A stretch of 33,704 nt of DNA from Candidatus Latescibacterota bacterium (GCA_022825185.1 JAJDYK010000348.1:1-33704), one strand, 5' to 3'. Positions 1-8,127 are shown, numbered from the stretch's first letter. Notes: generated by a model from the letters alone, not told the origin. Program-made: numbers and translations.

Positions 1-89
1 TCATGGACCGCTACGCAATCGATTACGCGTACTCGTCCTCTCCCGACTTAGGCCAAGTCCATCGGGCATCGATCATCGGCACCTTCTAA
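1..89 (+). CDS. 3' end of a gene cut by the window, possibly TauD/TfdA-like dioxygenase
   Basis: The reading frame that begins at base 3 stays open to a TAA at 87-89 and gives the last 28 residues of a protein that starts outside the window. The tail has the pattern D-R-Y-A-x-D-Y, then about ten residues, then V-H-R-A-S-I-I-G-T-F. This resembles the C-terminus of TauD/TfdA-type Fe(II)/2-oxoglutarate dioxygenases, where a WDNR segment is followed by an HRxTIxG segment. The stop lies only 8 bases before the next gene on the same strand, so the two probably share a transcript. The family call comes from a short tail only and is tentative. The frame of the next gene is also open to the window edge, but its conceptual product there does not look like protein. 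Confidence 0.45.
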   Translation, partial: MDRYAIDYAYSSSPDLGQVHRASIIGTF

Positions 90-97
90 AACGCGCC

Positions 98-1012
98 ATG
101 CCCGGCCTCAGCTCGGAGCAACTCGCATTCTTCCACGCCGAGGGCTACGTCCACGTGCCCGACGCCTTGGCCCCCGAAGACTTGGAGCCAGTCCAAGCGG
201 AACTGGGGGAAATCGTCGATCAAGCGGCCCAACGCCTGCTGGCCGCTGGCAAAATAGACCGCGACTATGCAGAACTGCCTTTTGCCAAACGCCTAATTCC
301 CCTCGCCAAAGCCGACGCCAGTGCCACCGCCGGTATCAACTTCCCTGCCAATCTGGGGCCTAATATCTTCGCCTTTTTACACAACCCACGGCTGCTCGAC
401 TTGATCGAATCCCTGATCGGCCCAGAAATCTACGCCAACTCCTGCCAGCATATCCGTGCCAAAGTTCCAGCCAGCGACGAGTACGCCGGCAACTTCTCGC
501 AAAACGAATGGGCGCGCTCCACGGCTTGGCACCAAGACCTCGGCGTGTTGTTGCCCGAAGCCGACGACACGCTCATCGTCACCACTTGGATCCCCCTCGT
601 CGATGCCGACGAAGAAAACGGCACCCTAATGATCTATCCTCGCTGTCACCAAGAGCCGCTGCGCCAGCACGTGCGCCCGCCCGCCGATCAAGGCGGCAGC
701 TTCACCGTCGCTCCCGAAGAGTTGCCGCCTTGGGATCCGGTCGCCATCCCCGTCCAACGCGGCGGCCTAATCGCCATCCACTGCCGCACCCCGCACGGCA
801 GTCAATCCAACCGCTCGGACGCGATTCGCTGGAGCATGGACCTGCGCTGGAACGACGCCCGCAAGCCCAATGGCCGGCCCCACCTACCCGGCCTCCTCGT
901 CCGCAGCCAAGAGCATCCCGAACTGGTGGTCCACGACCGCCAAGAGTGGTTGACGGCTTGGAAGTTCGCCCGCGTCTCCAGTCGCGGCGCTCGCACTTAT
1001 CGCTGGGTCTGA
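98..1012 (+). CDS. PhyH-like Fe(II)/2-oxoglutarate dioxygenase
   Basis: 304 residues, the usual length for phytanoyl-CoA dioxygenase (PhyH) family proteins, which use Fe(II), O2 and 2-oxoglutarate to hydroxylate small molecules. The iron triad is visible: His145 and Asp147 in the WHQD motif and a distal His233 in TPHGS. Arg244 in the following IRWSMDLR segment is the likely 2-oxoglutarate carboxylate ligand. The N-terminus (SSEQLAFFHAEGYVHVPD) is the typical family opening and supports this ATG, although I see no clear Shine-Dalgarno sequence. It follows the preceding gene by 8 bases. A second member of the same subfamily is encoded at 31087-31989 on the other strand; the two share the RWSMDLR block and a GRPxxPxxxxRS stretch near the C-terminus. 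The substrate cannot be inferred. Poribacteria and Latescibacterota genomes carry many such genes. Confidence 0.9.
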   Translation: MPGLSSEQLAFFHAEGYVHVPDALAPEDLEPVQAELGEIVDQAAQRLLAAGKIDRDYAELPFAKRLIPLAKADASATAGINFPANLGPNIFAFLHNPRLLDLIESLIGPEIYANSCQHIRAKVPASDEYAGNFSQNEWARSTAWHQDLGVLLPEADDTLIVTTWIPLVDADEENGTLMIYPRCHQEPLRQHVRPPADQGGSFTVAPEELPPWDPVAIPVQRGGLIAIHCRTPHGSQSNRSDAIRWSMDLRWNDARKPNGRPHLPGLLVRSQEHPELVVHDRQEWLTAWKFARVSSRGARTYRWV

Positions 1013-1153
1013 GAATCACAACCCCGCAGTGATAAAAGCGTTACCCTCAGACTGCGCCGCTGTGTCCCAAAGGGGCCATTGTCGCCGGACATAAAAATTA
1101 CCTGCATAGCCGTAACTACCTGTTTCTAAATAAATAACGGCCTAGCCAACAGA

Positions 1154-1170
1154 TTGGCACGCTCTTTGCA
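1154..1170 (+). promoter_or_regulatory. Sigma-54 (-24/-12) promoter-like site before the first LTD gene
   Basis: TTGGCACG at 1154-1161 and TTGCA at 1166-1170 match the RpoN consensus YTGGCACGRNNNTTGCW at every fixed position except R. The invariant GG (1156-1157) and GC (1168-1169) are exactly 10 bases apart. Counting the C of GC as -12 puts the transcription start near 1181, one base before the ATG at 1182, so the message would be almost leaderless. No bacterial enhancer-binding protein gene is in the window. It could be a chance match, but a 16-of-17-type agreement in a 169-base gap directly before a gene is notable. Confidence 0.5.
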
Positions 1171-1181
1171 TAAGCAAGGGC

Positions 1182-4100
1182 ATGGCCCATCTCCTATCCT
1201 TCGTCCTCCTGCTTGGCTTCGCGTCCCTCGCCGAGGCCACGGTCGTCATCAGCGAAGTACTCGCCGATCCGCCTTCCGGCCTTGCTGGCGATGCCAACCA
1301 AGATGGCGAGCGACACACATATCAAGACGAATTCATCGAACTCTACAACACCAGTTCAGCAGCCGTCGATATAAGCGGTTGGCGCTTAGGCGACAGCGGC
1401 AAATCGCTGGACAACTTCTTCCAGTTCCCAGCCAACACCATCATGGAACCCGGCTCGTACGTCGTCCTCTTCGGCGGCGGCACCCCGACGGGGTTCACCG
1501 TCCCCGTCTATACCGACGACGGACGCATCGGAAATGGCTTGACCGGCAAGGGTGAGGACATCCACCTAATTGACGACACCGGCGATACGATCGCCGTCAT
1601 CGAACATACCCCTTGGCCCAAAAAACAATCCCTCGTCCGCCATCCACCCGACGGCGACGAGTTGGTCCCGCACAAAACCGTCTCCACGATCAAGGCCCTC
1701 TTCTCCCCCGGCCACACCCACATCATCCCCAAACCAGACTACCCCCTCTTCATCAGCGAAGTACTCGCCGACCCACCAACAGGTGAAGCTGGCGACGCCA
1801 ATCGAGACGGCGTGCGCGACACCTATCAAGATGAGTTCATAGAACTCTACAACGCCGGTTCAGAACCTATCTCCTTGGCCGGTTGGAAGTTGGGCGACAG
1901 CACGGCTCCGAAGAACTCTTTCCAATTCCCAGCCGACGCCGTCATCGAACCCGGCTCGTATGTAGTCCTCTTCGGCGGCGGCAATCCGACGGGATTTACC
2001 GTCCCCGTCTATACCGACGACGGAAAAATTGGCAACGGACTGACCGGCAAGGGCGAGAAAATTCTCCTAATCGACAACAATGGCCACGAGATCGGTATCG
2101 TCGAACATACCCCTTGGCCCAGCAAACAATCCCTCGTTCGCAATCCACCCGATGGCGGCGTGTGGGTCCCACACAAAACCGCCTCGACGGTCAAGGCCCT
2201 CTTCTCCCCCGGCCACACCCACATCATTCCCAAACCGGACTACCCCCTCTTCATCAGCGAAGTGCTCACCGACCCACCTTCCGGTCTTGCTGGCGACGCC
2301 AATCGAGACGGTCGGCGCGACGGGTATGAAGATGATTTCATCGAACTATACAACGCTGGTTCAAATCCTATTTCTTTGGCCGGTTGGCGGCTGGGAGATA
2401 GTACCGCTCCGAAAAATTTCTTCCAATTCCCACCCGGTACCGCCATCGCCCCGCACTCGTACATCGTCCTCTTCGGCGGCGGCAACCCCTCGGGATTCAC
2501 CATCCCCGTCTATATCGACGACGGTAAAATCGGCAACGGGCTGACCAGCAAGGGCGAAGACGTTCGCCTGATCGACAACAATGGCCACGAAATTGATGTC
2601 GTCTCGCACGACGATTGGCCCAAAGACCAGTCTATCGTCCGCACCCCACCTGACGGCGGCCCCTTCGTCCCGCACAAAACCGCCTCACCGACCCAAGTCC
2701 CCTTTTCCCCCGGACACGCCCCAACCTCGCGGCCCATTTTAACCTATCCTCTCTTCATCAGCGAAGTACTCGCCGACCCGCCCGGCGACGCCAATCGAGA
2801 CGGCCAGTACGACCCGCATGAAGACGAATTTATCGAACTATACAACGCCGGTTCTGTTCTCATTTCCCTAGCTGGTTGGCGATTGGGCGACGCCGGCTCC
2901 CTAAGCAACTACTTCCGCTTTCCAGCTAAGGCCGTCATCGCGCCGCGCTCGTACGTCGTCCTCTTCGGCGGCGGCAAGCCTTTAGGGTTTACCATCCCCG
3001 TCTATACCGACGACGGTAAAATCGGCGATGGACTGGCCAACGCCGGGGAAGCCATCTACCTGATTGACAATCATGGCTATGAAGCCGCGTCTCTCCTTCA
3101 CTCCACTTGGCCCAACGCCCAGTCCCTCGTCCGCACGCCAGCGGACGGCGGCGCGCTGGTCCCGCACAAAATGGCCTCGCCGCATGAGGCTCCCTTCTCA
3201 GTCGGACATGCTCCAGAAACGCGGCCCATTTTAACCTATCCTCTGTCCATCAGCGAAGTGCTCGCCGACCCGCCGGAGAGACGAGTTGGCGATGCCAATC
3301 GCGACGGTCGGCGCGATCCGCATGAAGACGAATTTATCGAACTGTACAACGACGGTCCCGTGCCCGTTTCTCTAGCTGGCTGGCGGTTGGGCGACGCCGG
3401 ATCCCTAAGTGGTTACTTCCACTTTCCACCCGACGCCGTCATTGCGCCGCGCTCGTACGTCGTCCTCTTCGGCGGTGGCAGCCCGTCCGATTTTTCCGTC
3501 CCCGTCTATACCGACGATGGAACCATCGGCGATGGCCTAACCGACAGCGGCGAGTCTATCCACCTGATCAACGACCGCGGCGACGAGGTCGCGTTCCTTT
3601 CTCACTCCACGTGGCCCGACGACCAATCCCTCGTCCGCACGCCACCGGACGACGGAGCCTTGGTCCCGCACAAAACCGTCTCGCCGGTCGAGGCCCCCTT
3701 TTCACCCGGAATCGCCCCCAAGAAGCAGACTAGAGCTGATCTGCCAAAACCGCCTCCCAGACCCACCTATTCCCTCTTCATCAGCGAAGTGCTCGCCGAC
3801 CCGCCTGACGACGCCAACCAAGACGGACACTACGACCCCTATGAAGACGAATTCATTGAACTCTACAACGCCAGCACCGATACCATCTCCCTCGCTAGCT
3901 GGCAGTTAGGCGACTCCGCCTCACTACGCGATTACTTCCGCTTCCCACCCGGTGCTTTCATTGCCCCACACTCCTACGTCGTCCTTTTCGGCGGCGGCAG
4001 TCCAGCCGGATTCGCCATCCCCGTCTATACCGACGACGGTAAAATCGGCGATGGCCTGACCAACGCCGGAGAAGCCATCTACCTAATCGACAAAACTGGC

Positions 4101-4559
4101 TATCTAGTCGCCCGCGTCTCCCACGCTACTTGGCCCGACGACCAGTCCATCGTCCGCACCCCACCCGATAGTGGTGCGTTCATCCCGCATACAACCGCCT
4201 CGCCGACCCAAGCTCCTTTCTCACCCGGACGCGCCATAGAAGCGCCTTCTGACTCAGCGGCCAAAGTCCCTGCAATGGTATCGGCCCCCTCGCTTCACAT
4301 GTGGCCCAACCCCTTCAACGCCACCACTCACCTTAGCTTCCACCTCTATCAGGCCGCCTCCGTTCAGGTAGCTATCTACAACGTCCACGGCCAACGGGTG
4401 CGCACGCTGGTGGACGCCCCGCTCCACGCCGGCGCACACCAGATGCAATGGGATGGCCGTGACGAACGCGGCCATTCGGCGGCCACCGGTCTGTATTTGG
4501 CTCGTTTCCGCATCGAACATAGCCCCCCGCGCTACGCCAAGCTCGTCCTCCTCCACTGA
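1182..4559 (+). CDS. Secreted six-repeat lamin-tail-domain protein with FlgD/T9SS-type C-terminus
   Basis: 1125 residues. A Sec signal peptide (residues 1-19, ending SLAEA) is followed by six lamin-tail domain (LTD) repeats starting near residues 21, 189, 356, 524, 688 and 865. Each opens with an ISEVLxDPP motif, contains DEFIELYN and WRLGDS/A motifs and a VVLFGGG strand, and ends in FSPG before a linker. Near the start of each repeat is an EF-hand-like loop of the form D-A-N-x-D-G with Glu or Gln at position 12, suggesting calcium binding. Residues about 1037-1125 form a FlgD/T9SS type A-like module (WPNPFNATT, GQRVRTLV, WDGRDERG, final KLVLLH), a typical sorting or surface-attachment tail. 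LTD repeats in bacteria are extracellular Ig-like folds, here probably adhesive or structural. The start is supported by the signal peptide; an AAGGG lies only one base before the ATG. The nearest homologue is the next gene downstream. Confidence 0.92.
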   Translation: MAHLLSFVLLLGFASLAEATVVISEVLADPPSGLAGDANQDGERHTYQDEFIELYNTSSAAVDISGWRLGDSGKSLDNFFQFPANTIMEPGSYVVLFGGGTPTGFTVPVYTDDGRIGNGLTGKGEDIHLIDDTGDTIAVIEHTPWPKKQSLVRHPPDGDELVPHKTVSTIKALFSPGHTHIIPKPDYPLFISEVLADPPTGEAGDANRDGVRDTYQDEFIELYNAGSEPISLAGWKLGDSTAPKNSFQFPADAVIEPGSYVVLFGGGNPTGFTVPVYTDDGKIGNGLTGKGEKILLIDNNGHEIGIVEHTPWPSKQSLVRNPPDGGVWVPHKTASTVKALFSPGHTHIIPKPDYPLFISEVLTDPPSGLAGDANRDGRRDGYEDDFIELYNAGSNPISLAGWRLGDSTAPKNFFQFPPGTAIAPHSYIVLFGGGNPSGFTIPVYIDDGKIGNGLTSKGEDVRLIDNNGHEIDVVSHDDWPKDQSIVRTPPDGGPFVPHKTASPTQVPFSPGHAPTSRPILTYPLFISEVLADPPGDANRDGQYDPHEDEFIELYNAGSVLISLAGWRLGDAGSLSNYFRFPAKAVIAPRSYVVLFGGGKPLGFTIPVYTDDGKIGDGLANAGEAIYLIDNHGYEAASLLHSTWPNAQSLVRTPADGGALVPHKMASPHEAPFSVGHAPETRPILTYPLSISEVLADPPERRVGDANRDGRRDPHEDEFIELYNDGPVPVSLAGWRLGDAGSLSGYFHFPPDAVIAPRSYVVLFGGGSPSDFSVPVYTDDGTIGDGLTDSGESIHLINDRGDEVAFLSHSTWPDDQSLVRTPPDDGALVPHKTVSPVEAPFSPGIAPKKQTRADLPKPPPRPTYSLFISEVLADPPDDANQDGHYDPYEDEFIELYNASTDTISLASWQLGDSASLRDYFRFPPGAFIAPHSYVVLFGGGSPAGFAIPVYTDDGKIGDGLTNAGEAIYLIDKTGYLVARVSHATWPDDQSIVRTPPDSGAFIPHTTASPTQAPFSPGRAIEAPSDSAAKVPAMVSAPSLHMWPNPFNATTHLSFHLYQAASVQVAIYNVHGQRVRTLVDAPLHAGAHQMQWDGRDERGHSAATGLYLARFRIEHSPPRYAKLVLLH
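1242..4232 (+). repeat. Six in-frame LTD repeats, about 0.5 kb each
   Basis: Repeat units begin at about 1242, 1746, 2247, 2751, 3243 and 3774, so the period is roughly 490-530 bases (164-177 codons). Blocks such as TTCATCAGCGAAGT and CCCGTCTATACCGACGACGG recur almost unchanged. Repeats 1 and 2 end in the same linker (GHTHIIPKPDYP), while the linkers after repeats 3 and 4 share GHAPxxRPILTYP. The array therefore looks as if neighbouring units were duplicated or homogenised. Confidence 0.9.
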
Positions 4560-4629
4560 GGCTCCATCTCCACGCAGGTTGTGCATAGCTACCTTCGGTC
4601 GCATATTGGTAATTATCGGAGGCTTTGCA

Positions 4630-4695
4630 ATGTCCTTTCACGTCTTCCCCAAGACAGAACGGGTTTCAAGAACCTGCCTAGCCGCTTTGGCTTAG
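4630..4695 (+). CDS. Possible 21-residue leader ORF before the second LTD gene
   Basis: An ATG at 4630 has a good Shine-Dalgarno match (CGGAGG at about 4617-4622, 7 bases before it), better than that of the large gene downstream. It encodes 21 residues and ends at tandem TAG TAG codons (4693-4698), followed by GTC and then the ATG at 4702 in the same frame. It may be a leader peptide or translational-coupling ORF for the second LTD gene, or a decayed in-frame extension. The peptide resembles nothing I recognise and could be spurious. Confidence 0.25.
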   Translation: MSFHVFPKTERVSRTCLAALA

Positions 4696-4701
4696 TAGGT
4701 C

Positions 4702-7572
4702 ATGTTCCACTTCCGCTACAACCTCGCCCTGCTGACGCTGCTCTGGCTCCCGTCCCTTGCCGCAGCCAACGTCATCATCAGTGAAGTGCTCGCCGACCCG
4801 CCTGAAGGATCGGCTGGCGACGCCAACCACGACGGTCAGTACAACCCGCATGAAGACGAGTTCATCGAACTCTACAACGCTGGCTCACGTCGCGTCTCCC
4901 TAGCCGGTTGGCGGTTGGGCGACGCCGGCTCCCTAAGCGGGTACTTCCGCTTTCCGTCCGCTGCTGTCATTGAACCCGGCTCGTACGTCGTCCTCTTCGG
5001 CGGCGGAGACCCCTCGAGATTCACTATCCCCGTCTATACCGCCGATGGCACCATCGGCGATGGCCTAACCGACAGCGGCGAAGCTATCCACCTAATCGAT
5101 AACCAAGGCCATGAGATTGACTTCGTCTCCCACGCCACGTGGCCCGACGATCAATCTCTCGTCCGCACTTCACCTGACGGCAGCGCGTTCGTCCCGCACA
5201 CCACCGCCTCGCCGACCAAGGCCCCTTTCTCGCCTGGACACGCCGTGGGAACACGGCGTCCATTAACCTACGCCCTCATCATCAGCGAAGTGCTGGCCGA
5301 CCCGCCTGAAGGGCTAGTCGGCGACGCCAATCGAGATGGCCAGCGCAACCAGTATGAAGACGAGTTCATCGAACTCTACAACGCTGGCTCACGTCGCATC
5401 TCCCTAGCCGGTTGGCGGTTGGGCGACGCGGGGCCCCTAAGCGGGTACTTCCGCTTCCCGTCCGATGCCGTCATTGAACCCGACTCGTACGTCGTCCTCT
5501 TCGGCGGCGGCAATCCATCGAGATTCACTATTCCCGTCTATACCGACGATGGCACCATCGGCGATGGCCTAACCGACAGCGGCGAAGCCATCCACCTAAT
5601 CGACGACTATGGCCATGAGATCGCGTTTGTCTCCCACGCCACGTGGCCCGACGATCAATCCCTCGTCCGCACGGCACCCGATAGCAGTACTTATGTCCCG
5701 CACAAAACCGTCTCGCCGACCAAGGCTCCCTTCTCCCCCGGACACTTGGCCTACTCTCTCATCATCAGCGAAGTGCTGGCCGATCCGCCTGAAGGACTAG
5801 TCGGCGATGCCAATCGAGACGGTCGAGGCAGTTCCCATCAAGACGAATTCATCGAACTCTACAACGCTGGTTCGCATCGCATCTCCCTAGCCGGCTGGCA
5901 GTTGGGCGACTCGGGACCCCAAAGCGGGTACTTCCGCTTTCCGTCTGACGCTGTCATTGAACCCGGTTCGTACGTCGTCCTCTTTGGCGGCGGCAATCCA
6001 TCGGAGTTCATCATCCCCGTCTATACCGACGACGGAACCATCGGCGATGGCCTAACCGACAGCGGCGAAGCTATTCGTCTGATCAACGAGCGTGGCGATG
6101 AGGTCTCGTTCCTTTCCCAGCCCACGTGGCCCGACGACCAGTCCCTCGTCCGCGCGGCACCCGATAGCAGCACGTTCGTCCCGCACACCACCATCTCGCC
6201 GACCCAAGCCCTCTTCTCACCCGGACACGCCCCAGAAACGTCGCCGATCTTGACCCACTTCCTCATCATCACTGAAGTGCTCGCAGACCCGCCTGAAGGA
6301 CCGGCTGGCGATGCCAATCGAGATGGTCGGAGCAACCAGTATGAAGACGAATTCATCGAACTGTACAACGCCGGCCCTGTGCCCATCTCCCTAGCGGGTT
6401 GGCGGTTGGGATCCCCAAGTGGGTACTTCCACTTCCCATCTGACGCCGTCATTGAACCCGGTTCGTACGTCGTCCTCTTTGGCGGCGGCAATCCGACGGA
6501 TTTCACTATTCCCGTCTATACCGATGATGGAAGCATCGGCGATGGCCTAACCGACAGCGGCGAAGCTATCCACCTAATCGACGATCATGGCCATGAGGTT
6601 GCGTTCCTCTCCCACCCCACGTGGCCCGATGACCAATCCCTCGTCCGCATTGCACCCGATAGCAGTACTTATGTCCCGCACAAAACCGCTTCGCCAACTC
6701 AAGCCCCCTTTTCTCCCGGATATGCCCCAGAGTCGCCGACCGTATCAACACCGCCCGTCACCCCCCCCTCTACCCTCTTCATCAGCGAAGTGCTAGCCGA
6801 CCCGCCTGAGGGATCCGCTGGCGACGCCAACCAAGATGGGCAGCAAGACCCCTATGAAGACGAGTTCATCGAACTGTACAATGCTGGCCCAGATACCATT
6901 TCCTTGGCCAGTTGGCAGTTGGGCGACTCCGCCTCACTACACGATTACTTCCGCTTCCCACCCGGTGCCGTCATTGCCCCTCGCTCGTACGTCGTCCTTT
7001 TCGGCGGCGGCAACCCGTCGGAGTTCACCGTGCCCGTCTATACCGACGACGGGCGCATCGGCGATGGCCTGACCAACAGCGGCGAAGCCATCTACCTGAT
7101 CGATAAAACCGGCTATCTCGTCGCCAGCGTCTCTCTGGCTACTTGGCCCGACGACCAGTCCATCGTCCGCACTTCACTAGAATACGACGCGTTTGTCCCG
7201 CACAAAACCGCCTCGCCGACCCAAGCCCCCTTTTCTCCCGGACGCGCTACAGATACGCCACCCGAGTCCGTGTCCGCAATAGCTAAAATGGCATCTGCAA
7301 CATCGCTCCACGTCTGGCCTAACCCCTTCAACGCAACCACCCAACTCCGCTTCCAACTCAACCAAACCGCCTCCGTCCGTTTAGCTATCTACAACATCCA
7401 AGGCCAGCATGTGCGCACACTAGTAAACGCGCCGCTCCACGCTGGCATACATCAGATAGAGTGGGATGGCCGCGACGGACGTGGCCATTCGTCCGCCACC
7501 GGTCCGTACTTCGCCCGCTTCCGCATCGAGCATAGCCCCCCGCGCTACGCCAAGCTCATCCTCCTCCGCTAA
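4702..7572 (+). CDS. Secreted five-repeat lamin-tail-domain protein, paralogue of the preceding gene
   Basis: 956 residues with the same plan as the gene at 1182: signal peptide 1-22 (ending SLAAA), five LTD repeats beginning near residues 24, 192, 353, 521 and 692, and a FlgD/T9SS type A-like C-terminal module at about 868-956 (WPNPFNATT, GQHVRTLV, WDGRDGRG, final KLILLR). Each repeat carries the D-A-N-x-D-G EF-hand-like loop, four with Glu and one with Gln at position 12. Its last repeat and C-terminal module are closer to the last repeat of the upstream paralogue (shared DTISLASWQLGDSASL and LIDKTGYLVA) than to its own internal repeats. The start is fixed by the signal peptide; the Shine-Dalgarno is weak and an in-frame short ORF lies just upstream. 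A strong terminator follows directly. It is probably an extracellular adhesive or matrix protein. Confidence 0.92.
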   Translation: MFHFRYNLALLTLLWLPSLAAANVIISEVLADPPEGSAGDANHDGQYNPHEDEFIELYNAGSRRVSLAGWRLGDAGSLSGYFRFPSAAVIEPGSYVVLFGGGDPSRFTIPVYTADGTIGDGLTDSGEAIHLIDNQGHEIDFVSHATWPDDQSLVRTSPDGSAFVPHTTASPTKAPFSPGHAVGTRRPLTYALIISEVLADPPEGLVGDANRDGQRNQYEDEFIELYNAGSRRISLAGWRLGDAGPLSGYFRFPSDAVIEPDSYVVLFGGGNPSRFTIPVYTDDGTIGDGLTDSGEAIHLIDDYGHEIAFVSHATWPDDQSLVRTAPDSSTYVPHKTVSPTKAPFSPGHLAYSLIISEVLADPPEGLVGDANRDGRGSSHQDEFIELYNAGSHRISLAGWQLGDSGPQSGYFRFPSDAVIEPGSYVVLFGGGNPSEFIIPVYTDDGTIGDGLTDSGEAIRLINERGDEVSFLSQPTWPDDQSLVRAAPDSSTFVPHTTISPTQALFSPGHAPETSPILTHFLIITEVLADPPEGPAGDANRDGRSNQYEDEFIELYNAGPVPISLAGWRLGSPSGYFHFPSDAVIEPGSYVVLFGGGNPTDFTIPVYTDDGSIGDGLTDSGEAIHLIDDHGHEVAFLSHPTWPDDQSLVRIAPDSSTYVPHKTASPTQAPFSPGYAPESPTVSTPPVTPPSTLFISEVLADPPEGSAGDANQDGQQDPYEDEFIELYNAGPDTISLASWQLGDSASLHDYFRFPPGAVIAPRSYVVLFGGGNPSEFTVPVYTDDGRIGDGLTNSGEAIYLIDKTGYLVASVSLATWPDDQSIVRTSLEYDAFVPHKTASPTQAPFSPGRATDTPPESVSAIAKMASATSLHVWPNPFNATTQLRFQLNQTASVRLAIYNIQGQHVRTLVNAPLHAGIHQIEWDGRDGRGHSSATGPYFARFRIEHSPPRYAKLILLR
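4771..7245 (+). repeat. Five in-frame LTD repeats, about 0.5 kb each
   Basis: Units begin near 4771, 5275, 5758, 6262 and 6775 (161-171 codons each). Repeats 1-4 are very alike (GDGLTDSGEAIHLI-type blocks), and the fifth is the divergent terminal type also found at the end of the upstream gene. Repeat 4 lacks several residues after WRLG (the text runs LGSPSGYF where others have LGDAGSLSGYF), a small in-frame deletion. Confidence 0.9.
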
Positions 7573-7610
7573 AAAAGCCCCATCTCCACAAAGGGAGACG
7601 GGGCTTTTTT
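7571..7610. terminator. Strong rho-independent terminator, probably bidirectional
   Basis: AAAAAAGCCCC at 7571-7581 pairs with GGGGCTTTTTT at 7600-7610. After one mismatch the stem continues with TCTCC/GGAGA and closes on a short loop. The A-tract on one side and T-tract on the other allow termination from both directions. It sits between the convergent LTD gene (stop at 7570-7572, inside the A-tract side) and the sodN-like gene ending at 7630. Confidence 0.9.
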
Positions 7611-7629
7611 AGCGCGGCTTGGGAAGGTG

Positions 7630-8088
7630 TCAGTTTTGATAGGCGTGCTTAAACTCGTGTAACAAGGTCCGCATCTTCTCCACCTCCTCCACATCCACCG
7701 TCTGCTTGCACTTCATGGCCCCCCGGAGCATCTTGTGCAAAAGCACCAGCTTCTCGGTATATGCGGCCCTTCCCTCGTCACCTTCTTCCACCGCCTTGAG
7801 CCGCTGCGTCATAAAATACTGGGTGACGACGTGTTGGATTCTGTTGGCGTGCTCTTCCTTGTTGGCCACCCACCGCGCTAGCTGATTCGCGCTTTGGGCA
7901 TCGCTTTGGCCTGCCAGCGCTGCGATCTGGGTCATGGACTTCTCAATGGTCGTCAGATCTTCCGCAATCGCGGCAAAACGCGCCTCATCCCCATAAATGC
8001 CGCAGGGGATCTCGCAGTGCGCCCACAGCGGCGCGGCTGAAGCCAAAAAACAACAGGCGAGCAGGAGTATCAATTTTCCGTTCTTCAC
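7630..8088 (-). CDS. sodN: Nickel superoxide dismutase with Sec-type signal peptide
   Basis: 152 residues from a GTG at 8088-8086. I chose this start because AAGGAGG lies 5 bases upstream and it gives a clean signal peptide (VKNGKLILLLACC...LWA, 23 residues). Cleavage after LWA exposes His24 as residue 1 of HCEIPCGIYGD, the nickel hook of NiSOD: N-terminal amine and His1, Cys2 and Cys6, with Pro5 and Gly7 conserved. The rest is helical, with the ATIEKSM-like stretch (TTIEKSMTQI) typical of NiSOD. The enzyme dismutates superoxide to O2 and H2O2. In Streptomyces the pro-peptide is removed by SodX; no sodX-like gene is here, so signal peptidase probably does the maturation and the enzyme works outside the inner membrane. 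A promoter of its own lies at 8128-8156. Upstream in-frame ATG codons exist but lack a ribosome site and would bury the signal peptide. Confidence 0.93.
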   Translation of the reverse strand: MKNGKLILLLACCFLASAAPLWAHCEIPCGIYGDEARFAAIAEDLTTIEKSMTQIAALAGQSDAQSANQLARWVANKEEHANRIQHVVTQYFMTQRLKAVEEGDEGRAAYTEKLVLLHKMLRGAMKCKQTVDVEEVEKMRTLLHEFKHAYQN

Positions 8089-8127
8089 AAGGGCCTCCTT
8101 AAAATGGTTTGTGGATACAGGCAAGGC

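Noticed and set aside
1242..7245. CRISPR array or tandem DNA satellite
   Set aside because: The repeats are 0.5 kb, in frame, diverged and encode LTD domains.
1508..7365. Many ORFs of 60-160 codons in other frames and on the minus strand inside the LTD genes
   Set aside because: They mirror the repeats of the real coding frame, are low-complexity Pro/Arg/Ser-rich, and lack ribosome sites. The LTD frame explains the sequence.
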